Part shown: in pieces, positions 42,726-51,100 of the stretch
Numbering within the stretch: the first letter of the stretch is position 1
How the letters are laid out: every line of letters begins with the position of its first letter
Assembly: GCA_040754295.1 (NCBI GenBank)
Contig: JBFMCQ010000001.1
Span: 1 to 64,000 of the forward strand
DNA: 64,000 bases
Direction: 5' to 3'
Source of the DNA: Solimonas sp040754295
GTDB lineage: Bacteria; Pseudomonadota; Gammaproteobacteria; Nevskiales; Nevskiaceae
Position numbers and translations under genes: made by a program
The notes under the pieces: model-generated
Seen by the model: the letters and a program-made list of their open reading frames with translations, nothing else
Databases searched by the model: none
What the model was told of the DNA's origin: nothing

Positions 42726-42792
42726 GTCGGGCTTCAGCCCGACGGCGGCCTCCGCAAGTCGGGCTCAAAGCCCGGCTCAAAGCCCGACCTAC
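42722..42792. repeat. REP element pair (GTAGGTCGGGCTTCAGCCC family), intergenic
   Basis: It starts with GTAGGTCGGGCTTCAGCCC at 42722 and ends with AGCCCGACCTAC at 42792, with two more GGGCTCAAAGCCC arms inside. It is the third copy of the family found within 6 kb, located between two convergent genes where it may act as a bidirectional terminator. Confidence 0.8.
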
Positions 42793-42805
42793 GAAGCGCA
42801 CCGGC

Positions 42806-43573
42806 TCAGCCGTTGCTGAAGAGCGCGTGGTGCATGAGCCCGAGGTATTCCTTGAACGCCGCGGCGCTGCGCTCGAGCATGTAAGCATCCGGCAGCCAGG
42901 CGAGCACGCCGAAGCGCCGGCCCGGGATCACTTCGACATCGGTCGGCGCGGCGATGACCTCGACGCCGAGCGCGGCCGCGTTCGCCATCGCGCGCGGCAT
43001 GTGCAGCGCCGAGGTAACCAGCAGCACGCGCCGGACTTCCAGCCGTGACAGCAGCGCCGCGGTGTAGCGCATGTTCTCGCGCGTCGTGCGGCTCTTGTCC
43101 TCACGCAGGATCGCCGAGTCCGGCACGCCGAGCTGCAGCAGCAGCGCGCGCATCGCATCGGCTTCGCTGTTCGCGCCGCCGGTCCACGGCAGCCGCCCGC
43201 CGCTGACGACGATCCGCGGCGCCTTGCCGGCACGGTACAGCTCCGCGGCGTGCAGCACGCGATCGGCGCCGGCGCGTAGCTCCAGCATCGGCCGCCGTGG
43301 CGGCGCCGGCGGCTCGACACCGCCGCCGAGCACGACGATCGCATCGGCGCTCGGCAGCGCGTCGATCGGCAGCACCGGATAGCGCTGCTCCAGACTCGAG
43401 CGCAGTGCCTGCGCGGCCGGCGGAGTCGCCCACAGCCAGAGCCACGCGAGCGCGAAGACGACCAACACTGCGGCGACGCGACGCCGCCGCCACAGTGCGA
43501 GCGCAACGAGCAGCGCGAGCACTGCAGCGCCTGGCGGCTGCAGAAGCAACGTCAGAACCTTGAGGCCGATCAT
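42806..43573 (-). CDS. YdcF/ElyC-family (DUF218) membrane protein
   Basis: The 255-residue protein has two N-terminal membrane helices followed by a DUF218 domain: SADAIVVLGGGVEPP, IVVSGGRLPWTGGANSEADAM, EDKSRTTRENMRYTAALL and VTSALHMPRAMANAAALG. ElyC of E. coli supports undecaprenyl-phosphate availability for peptidoglycan; related proteins are envelope factors of unclear chemistry. The start is chosen at the first Met before the TM helix. It is convergent with the DUF4412-like gene. Confidence 0.85.
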   Translation of the reverse strand: MIGLKVLTLLLQPPGAAVLALLVALALWRRRRVAAVLVVFALAWLWLWATPPAAQALRSSLEQRYPVLPIDALPSADAIVVLGGGVEPPAPPRRPMLELRAGADRVLHAAELYRAGKAPRIVVSGGRLPWTGGANSEADAMRALLLQLGVPDSAILREDKSRTTRENMRYTAALLSRLEVRRVLLVTSALHMPRAMANAAALGVEVIAAPTDVEVIPGRRFGVLAWLPDAYMLERSAAAFKEYLGLMHHALFSNG

Positions 43574-43605
43574 GCGATAGGGTTGCGCGGAGTCTGCGCG
43601 CGATT

Positions 43606-43655
43606 GTCGCGAAACGCGACGGGTTTCCGATCCGTGATACTCTGTTTCTGAGTAT
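43606..43655. promoter_or_regulatory. Two palindromes upstream of the XRE/antitoxin/toxin operon
   Basis: GTCGCGAAACGCGAC (43606-43620) is a perfect 6-bp inverted repeat with an AAA centre. ATACTC-7 bp-GAGTAT (43637-43655) is a second perfect palindrome overlapping a plausible -10 (GATACT). They are in the right place to be operators for autoregulation by the HTH protein and antitoxin. Confidence 0.5.
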
Positions 43656-43684
43656 ACGCCGCTCAGGATCGGGGGGCCGACCCT

Positions 43685-44077
43685 ATGCTTGGCGCCAGTT
43701 TCGAAACGACGATGGTCATGGCCGCTAAGGACAAAGCGTTTTACGAGCAGCTCGGTCGGCGCCTGGCGGAGGCCCGCAGAACCGCCGGCATCACCCAAGT
43801 CGAGCTGGCGAAAACGCTGGGCATCGCCCAGCAGACGCTGGCCCACTACGAAGGCGGCGTGTCGCGCCTGCCGGTCGCGCTGTTGCCAGCCGTCGCCAAG
43901 GCAGTCGGTGCGTCAACCGACACGCTGCTCGGCGAGGAGATCAAGCGCACGGCCAGCAAACGGGGGCGGGCCTCGAAGCTGCAGCAGCAGCTCGATCAGG
44001 TCACGCAGCTACCGAAGACCCAGCAGAAATTCGTGATGCAGATGCTGGAGACCGTGCTGGCCCAGGCCAGTCGCTAA
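43685..44077 (+). CDS. XRE-family HTH regulator of a toxin-antitoxin operon
   Basis: The 130-residue protein has an N-terminal XRE domain (LGRRLAEARRTAGITQVELAKTLGIAQQTLAHYEGGVSRLPVALLPAVAKAVG) and a C-terminal helical tail (KLQQQLDQVTQLPKTQQKFVMQMLETVL), typical of small phage-like repressors. It is followed after 14 bp by the antitoxin gene. It likely represses its own operon through the palindromes at 43606-43655. The start could also be a Met 11 codons in. Confidence 0.85.
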   Translation: MLGASFETTMVMAAKDKAFYEQLGRRLAEARRTAGITQVELAKTLGIAQQTLAHYEGGVSRLPVALLPAVAKAVGASTDTLLGEEIKRTASKRGRASKLQQQLDQVTQLPKTQQKFVMQMLETVLAQASR

Positions 44078-44091
44078 GGAGGGATAGACCG

Positions 44092-44298
44092 ATGCGTGTC
44101 CCGCAGCACATCCAGCAGATGCTGAAAAAACTTCAGCAGCTTCCGCCGGCCAAGGTTGCCGAGGTTGAGGACTTCATCGACTTTCTGTCCAGCCGCGACG
44201 TCGACAGGCCGCTCGTCAAAGCGGCGCAGGCCGTCAGCGAAGCCAGCCTGACCGCGGTCTGGGACAACGACGACGATGCCGACTACGACCGGCTCTAG
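44092..44298 (+). CDS. Antitoxin-like protein (DUF2281-type) paired with MazF/PemK toxin
   Basis: The 68-residue acidic protein reads MRVPQHIQQMLKKLQQLPPAKVAEVEDFIDFLSSRD, a pattern common in small antitoxins beside PemK or VapC toxins. It has a flexible acidic end (WDNDDDADYDRL) suited to block a toxin. A very strong site (AAGGAGGG) precedes the ATG. It overlaps the toxin gene by 23 bp, so the two are translationally coupled. Confidence 0.8.
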   Translation: MRVPQHIQQMLKKLQQLPPAKVAEVEDFIDFLSSRDVDRPLVKAAQAVSEASLTAVWDNDDDADYDRL

Positions 44299-44623
44299 CT
44301 TCGGCGATGTCGTGCTGGTCGCGTTTCCATTTACCAACCAGTCCGGCACGAAGCAACGGCCCGCCGTCGTCGTCAGCAGCAGCGCCTATCAGCGCCAGCG
44401 CCCCGATCTGATCCTGCTCGCCATCACCAGCCAGGTCCGACCGCGCCTGGGCTTCGGCGAGGCGCTGGTGCAGGACTGGCAAGGGGCCGGACTGCTGAAA
44501 CCCTCTGCGCTCAAGCCGATCGTTTTCACCGCGGAGAAGGCTATTGTGCGCAAGACACTTGGCAGGCTCAGCGCCGGCGATCAGCAGGCCCTGCGCAAAG
44601 TGCTGGCGGCGATCATCGGCTAG
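44276..44623 (+). CDS. MazF/PemK-family endoribonuclease toxin
   Basis: The 115-residue protein shows the PemK/MazF fold: SFGDVVLVAFPFTNQSGTKQRPAVVVSS (the PF-T-x(5)-K-RPA-V core) and LILLAITSQVRP, then LLKPSALKPIVFTAEKAIVRKTLGRLS. It should cleave mRNA and is neutralised by the preceding protein. Its TAG stop is supplied by the terminal repeat of the MITE at 44620, so the original C-terminus may have been slightly different, though length is normal for the family. Confidence 0.88.
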   Translation: MPTTTGSSFGDVVLVAFPFTNQSGTKQRPAVVVSSSAYQRQRPDLILLAITSQVRPRLGFGEALVQDWQGAGLLKPSALKPIVFTAEKAIVRKTLGRLSAGDQQALRKVLAAIIG

Positions 44624-44772
44624 TGTCGTGAGTCGGAGATTCCTTGATGAAATCGCCGAGGATTTTTCGTGCGACGACGAGTCATAGTCGAACTATGGCG
44701 AGGAGGAGCAACGCAGCCAGGCGCGAAAAAGACCGGCGATTTCGCATGCGAATTTCCGACTCACGACACTAG
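44620..44772. mobile_element. 153-bp MITE with 23-bp terminal inverted repeats
   Basis: The ends CTAGTGTCGTGAGTCGGA (44620-44637) and its exact inverted copy (44755-44772) extend to 22/23 matches. Inner sequences ATGAAATCGCCG and CGGCGATTTCGCAT also pair, so the whole unit is one imperfect hairpin with no coding capacity, as in miniature inverted-repeat elements. CTAG at both ends may be the target duplication. Its TIRs give the stop codon of the toxin on the plus strand and of the remnant on the minus strand. Confidence 0.85.
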
Positions 44773-45104
44773 TTCCTACTGCGCGCATCCAAGTCGGCGA
44801 AGAAAGAGCGGAGCGCACGAAAGTACGCGACGGCACTATCAAAACTATCTCGAAGTGCCCAGACGCGACGGTCAGATTCATGCCAGGGATCTTTGCCAGG
44901 TGCAGGGTCAGTGATGGCTTCGATGTACAGCGGGCGAAACCGCCATTGTCGATTTCGCCCTTCGCCCACCACGCCAGAAGCACGTTTTCTTTCAGGCTCG
45001 GACAGGGCGCCAAGCCCATCAGCATCGGCTCTCCTTGCGAGCTTCGCCGAGTACAGGGGTTCTACAAATTCGAGAGCCGCTTTCCATAGGGCATCCGGGC
45101 GTGC
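44769..45104 (-). pseudogene. 5'-truncated gene remnant of unknown function
   Basis: Starting directly after the giant gene's stop, the minus-strand frame is open without a start codon and reads ALEFVEPLYSAKLARRADAD, LSEPERKRASGVV and RPLYIEAITDPAPGKD, continuing to ADLDARSRN and a TAG in the MITE end. The composition (Glu/Asp/Trp/Phe mix, balanced charges) is that of a real soluble protein, unlike typical GC-rich shadow frames. The 5' part is missing and the 3' end is cut by the MITE. The family is not recognised. Confidence 0.5.
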
Positions 45105-48100
45105 TCACGGCACCGGCACGACGACCGGCTGCAGCGGGAAGCGCGCAACGTTCGCGTACGGCTCCGCGAGGTTCTGCGGGCGCGCGCTCGGCACGACGAA
45201 CTGCCATTGCTCGCCGTCGATCTCGGTGGTCGTCAGCGGCAGGAACAGGTTGTCGCTGTCGTGCGTGACGAAGAAGTGCAGGCCGTGCGCGGCGTGTGCG
45301 CCCTGGCGCTGCGTGCAGCTGAGGTCGGCGTAGGTCAGCGTGGCGTTGCCGGTCGCGGCGCGCGCCATCGCGACGTAGCCGTCGCGGACCCGCGCGTCGC
45401 CCGAGTTTTCGCCGGGCCACGGCCGCGGCACCGGATCGTCGCCGGTGCCGTCGTCGAGGCAGGCGTCGTCGCGGTAGTACGGCACGACCAGCGGATTGAG
45501 CAGCGAGGTCGCGCCGCGCAGCACGAAGGTGTAGACCAGCGCGCCGCCGTCGCCCTTGGCCGAGACCTGCTCCCAGTTGTCGAAGGCCAGCGGCAGGTTG
45601 AACGTCGGATCGGCGGCGTCGAAGAACGCCGGGCAGCGACCGTCGGCGTTGGGCGGAATGATCGGCTCTTCTTCGTCGGAGTTCGGACACATGCCGTTGA
45701 TCGGCGCGAAGCCGTCGACGTTGCCGAGCTCGTCATTGATGCCGTCGATCGGCACGCCCTGCGGCCGCAGCAGCGTGTAGTAGCGCCCGCCCGGCACGCC
45801 GGCGGCGGCTTCGGCCGATGTCGGCACCATTGCCGCGCGGTTGTAGTCCCATGACGTGTACAGCCCGTCCGGCGGGATCGGATGCACGCGCACGCGATAG
45901 CGGTAGGTGATCGCGTCGCGGTAGAAGGTTTCGGTCTTGGTGACGTTGGTGCCGGAGTCCGCGCCCCAGACTTCGCGGATGCAGCGCACCGGGCCGCAGC
46001 GCTCGCCGAACAGGCTGGCGTTGCCTTCCCAGTTGACCTGCTCGTCCTCGAAGCCGACCAGCGAGATCACCGAATCCGGCGACTGCTGGAACGCGCGTCC
46101 CTTCCAGCGATCGATCAGGTCCGGACCATAGACGCGCGGCTGGCCCGGCTTCGCGATCTGCAGCGCGCGCACCATCCAGCGGCCGCTCGCACGCCAGCGG
46201 TAGGCATCGGTCGAGACGGTCACAGCGTCGCGCGGAAAGCGGTCGTTCGACGGGCACAGGTATTTACCGCTGGCGACGTCGAAGCTGCACTGCGCGTCGT
46301 TGCCGTGATACTGCTCGAGCGATGCCACGCAGACCGTGCCACCGAGGTTCGGTCCGTAGCCGGTGTTGCTGGTGCCGAGTTTTTCCGGATCGTCGTCGCG
46401 GAAGAAATCGCGATCGATCCATTCATCCGCGTTCGCGTCGCGCGCGTAATCGACGTAGCGCGCGCCCTCGAACGACGAGCCGCCGTCCTTGAGGAACAGA
46501 TAGACGTAGCGCTGTGCGCCCGGTGCGAGCGGATCGGCGAGCGCGATCTGTTGGCCCGGGTCGGCGCGCACACCGTCGGGGCGGCTGCCGGCCGGCGCCA
46601 GCTCGCCGGCATCCGCGGCCATGAAGACGATCTCGTCGTCGGCATCGATGCCCGGCACCGGATCGGCGGTCGGCCAGGTCCTGCCGCTCTGCGTCTCGTA
46701 GACCTTGCTGCACGCGCCTTCGGTCAGCGCCCAGGCTTCGGTGTCCCAGACATAGCTCGTCTCCGGATCGGTGCCCGAGTACGTCGAGAAGTCGCTGCTG
46801 CCGTTGGCGAGGAAGTACGGCATGCGCTCGTCGACCTGCACTGGGATCTCGGTCCAGGCGCCGTTTTTCCACGCATACGCGGCGACGTCACCGACGGCGG
46901 CACCGGCCGCGGCGAGCGGACCGAGCGGATAGAGCAGCGTGCCGTTGTGCGCGTCGCGCACACCGTCGCCGGTGGTCATCGCGCCGGACGGATACGGGTT
47001 GGCGATGCCCTGCGCCGGCGGCACGCTCCAGCCCGTCAGCAGAAAGCCAGGCACGACGACCGGCTCGACCTCGCGACGCGCCGACAACGTCTGCAGCACC
47101 GTCGACGGGATGCTCTGGCCGAGGCCGAGCAGCTGTTCCGGTGTCGTCGACTCGGACAGCGCCTGCAGATCATCGGAGAACGTCGTCAGCGTCGTCGTCA
47201 ACGCCGCCTGCGCGCCGTCGAAATCGCCGGCGAGCATCGCGTCGATGAAGCCGTTGCCGTTGGCACCGACGCGCGCGAGCATGCCGGTCAGGCCCTCGCC
47301 GTAGCCGACGCTGCCGGGCTCGCCCTCACCCGCGCCCGGCGCACCGTTGATGACGACCGCCGGACAGTTGCCGGCATCGTCGGTGCCGAAGGCAATCCCG
47401 GCCGGATCGACCAGACGCGCAGTGCTGTCGCCCTCGGCGGCGCTCTCGCGCAGCAGGAAGTGCGACATCTGGCAGCGCGCCTGCGCATCGCGCCGCGGAC
47501 ATTCGTGCGGATCGTCGCCGGCATCGGCGGGCGGCACGTTGCCGACCGGCGGCGGCTCGGTGTGGTTGTTGTCGCAGCTGCCGCTGAGCTGGCTGTTCCA
47601 CGGCTCGTCCCAGTAGACCAGCGCCGAGCCGCGGATCTGCGCGTCGTCGTCATAGTTCAGCGGCTGCAGCGCGAAGAACTCGCCGATATCCGGATGCCGC
47701 GTCGCGCCGACGACACGGCGGCGATCGACCGGCGCACCGATCGTGCGCGCCATCACGTCGGCGCTCCACATCGTCACCTGGTGATCGCCGAACGCCGGAT
47801 GCAGCAGCACCGCGTTGTCGGGCCCGCCCATCGCGCGGTTGTCGGCGAGGTGGTGCGCGTAGCCGTTGTTCTCCGAGCGATCCCACAGCATCTGCATCAG
47901 CGAGAAGTTGAGATTGCGGTCGAGATCGTCGGTGTAGGCGAGGTACAGCGGAATCGAGTACAGCGTGAAGTCGACGCTGCGCGTGAGCAGCGTCGAGTAA
48001 TTCATGCCGAGCACACCGAGCACGCCGCGGTTGACGTCCTTGGACGCGGCGACGAGCACGCCGCCGAGAATGCCGCCCTGCGAGTTGCCGTGATAGAACA

Positions 48101-51100
48101 CCTCGCGGCGATCGAACACCGGCCGGCCGTTCACCTGGAACAGCGGATCGGCGGCGAAGCCCTGCGGGTGCGTCAGCAGGCGCGCGAGGAACATCTGGTT
48201 GAGCATGCCCTGCTGTGAGCCGTCGGGAATGACCGGGAAGTTCGACAGATCGGCGAGCACGCTCGCGACGTTGACGAGATCACCGCTGGCGAAGCCGAAC
48301 CAGTCGGCGGCGCAGTTGAGCAGGCCGTAGACGTTGCCGAAGTCGCTGGCTTGGCCATTCATCTCGCCCTGCCCGCCGAGCAGACCGTGGCCGTACAGCG
48401 TCGGCCGCACCGTGCGCACGCTCGCGGCCGCGTCCATGCTCGCGGCGCCATCGACGGCGTAGCGCGGAATGTTGCAGGTGAACGTGAACGTCAGATCGCC
48501 GCTCGGGTTGCGGTCCGGCAGGCCGTCGCCGTAGAGGCTGCCGAGCGGATCGGCAGGATTCGGCGCGTCGGTCGGATCGTAGTAGAGCCGGTTCGGCGGC
48601 AGGCTGCCGGAGCCGGCGAGATCGATCGCGTCGCCGAGATCGGCGAGGCCGAGCACATCGCACAGCGCCGGCACGTCGTTGGCGCGGCACTGATCCTCGA
48701 GCTCGCCCAGCACGTCCGGAAACTGCTGCGCGAGCGCGTCGATCTGCTCGCGCAGCGCGGCCTGGCCGTCGAGCGGCGACGGATCGGACGGGATCACATA
48801 GCTCGGCACGGTGATCGTGCCCTCGATGCGGCGCACGGTGCGGCCGCTCGGGCCGTCCGGATTCTCGGTGACTTTCGTCACCGCGTAGCCCGGCGCGCGG
48901 CCGGCCGGATAGCCGGGCTCGCCGGGATTGGGCGCGTCCGCAGGCTCGCCGAGCACGCTCTGGAACGCGTCGTCGCGGATCGCCGCCAGGCGCGCGACGT
49001 TGTTCTTGCTGCTCGCCGTCGTGAAGTCCCAGGCGAGGTAGAGCGCGTCGTTGCCGCTGACCGCGATGCCGGCCGCCTGCAGTACCGGGAACACGCTCTG
49101 TTGCAGCGTCGCACAGCGCTGCGCGAGCGGCGGCAGCGCCGTCGGCCGCTGATCGCGGCAGCTGGCGAACGCGGCGCCGGCGGCGAGCGGCCGATTCTGA
49201 TCGTCACGCAGATTGCGCAGCACGACGACGTAGCGGTGGCCTTCGTCGAAGTTCTTCGCCGGGCGGATGATCAGCGCCGGGCGCTTGCCGGCGAGCGACG
49301 GCGTCGGCTGATCGACGACGCCGGGAATCAGCTGACCGGCGTTGAGATCGACTTCGGCCCAGATCAGATGCCGCTGCGGCTGCGCGTATGGCGCATCGAG
49401 CGGACCGGTGTCGAGCACGATGACCGGCGCATCGGCATCGGCGTAACGGCGCAGATCGGTCAGCGGCACGGCGCCCTTCACCGGGCCGAACGGCTCGCCT
49501 TGCGCGTTTTTCTCGGTGCCGAGATTCGGCACATAGGTCACGATCATCTGCCCGGGCGAGTAGCCGTCGTTGCGGTTCCACTCGGTCGGGTCGATCGGCT
49601 TGCCGGCCGTGTTGCGCGGCATCGCCAGCGGGTTGAACGCGATGCGCCTGCCGGTGCCGCCGTTCTCACGCGCCTGCGGACTTCCCGGCGGCGCGGCGAT
49701 CGTGAAGTGATCGTTGGGGAACGGGAACATGCAGTGCGCCGGATCGAGCATGTCGCAGCCGGCGAGCAGCGCGAGCGCGGCGTCGCCGAGCAGCGCCGCA
49801 TCGCTGCCGTCGGGCGGCGTGCCTTCGAGCAGACCGCAGATCTGCTCCGGCAGCCCGGCGTCGCGGCAGTGCTGCGCCGGCGGAATCGCCGGGTCGATCA
49901 GCGCACAGAACTGCTCCGGCGCGCCGGCTTCGCGGCAGCGCGCGGCGTAGGCGCGCTGGATGTAGTCGATGCGCTGGGCGATGTCGGTCAGCAGACAGTC
50001 CGGCGAGGCCGGGTCGGCGCAGGCACGCAGGTAGTCCGGCAGATTCGTTTCCGGCCGCGCGTCGAACAGCGGGATGTAGCCAGCAATGCGCAGCAGCGGC
50101 GCGGTCAGCGGTCCGAGCGAAACGAACTCCTCGTAGCCGGTGAACGGCACGTCCGCCAAGCCGGCATCGCCGGACGGATCGACATAGCTGAACTCCTCCT
50201 CGGGAATGATGTAGCCGAATGAGTTCTGCGTCAGGCCAAGCAGCATCACCGTCGCGTCGGGATTCGCCTGCGCGGCGAGGCTGCGGATGAATTGACCGAA
50301 GGTGTTGGTCGCCTCGCCTGGAATCGTCGCGATCTCCAGACCACCGGCGCCGCCGATGCTGATGCGCGAGACCAGCGTCTGTGCGGTCGGCGTGACTTGC
50401 CCAAGCTCGGTCGTGACCGTGCCGAGCGCCTCGCCGAGCACCGGGATCGACGAGACTTCCTGCGGCGTGAAGTCGTAGTAGCGGTTGAACGCGCCGAGCG
50501 CACCGGCGGCGACGAACAGCGGGTTGGTCACCGGCAGCACGACTGTCTCGTGGCGTATCGCCAGCGTCGGCGCGAGCGTGCGCGCGCTCTGCTCGCGCGC
50601 GAACGCGGCGAGATCGTTGCCGCGGCAGCGCACGCGCTCGTAGGCGTCCGGATCGGCAACGGCGCACTGGCCACCGGACGGCGAAGCGTCGGCGATCGGG
50701 CCGTTGTAGTACAGCGCCACGCCGCCGTCCTGCTCCAGGCGGCGCATCGCGCCGTAGATGTAGTCGGCGTGCGGCACGCGTGGATCCTGATCGTTACCGA
50801 TGCTCGTCGGATGCGCCGCGTACTGCAGCAGCTGGCCGATGACGCTGCCGTCCGCCGCGAGCGCGCGCAGTAGCACGATGCGGTCATCGGCGTCGGCGGC
50901 CGGATCGACCTGCGGGCGGCGGTAGTCGTTGAAATCCGACGTACGCCCCTGGCCGAGCTGCAGCGTCGCCGCGCGCAGCCCGCGCAACGCCTCGCGCGTC
51001 GCCTCGGCGGCGCGCGTGTAAAGCATGTTGCGGATCCAGTCCTGCGGCACGCCGCCCCACAGGCCCTGCAGGTCGGGGCCGGCGTGCGTGTGCGTCTGGC

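Noticed and set aside
44693..45025. Minus-strand frame with AWWAKGEIDNGGF resembling DUF4375/DMP19
   Set aside because: Similarity is limited to one short stretch, and the alternative frame of the same DNA has better protein-like composition to its end; reported as a remnant instead.
45882..50222. Two very long plus-strand frames opposite the giant lipoprotein gene
   Set aside because: Both are Arg/Ala/Val-rich mirrors of the sense codons, without start signals or domains.
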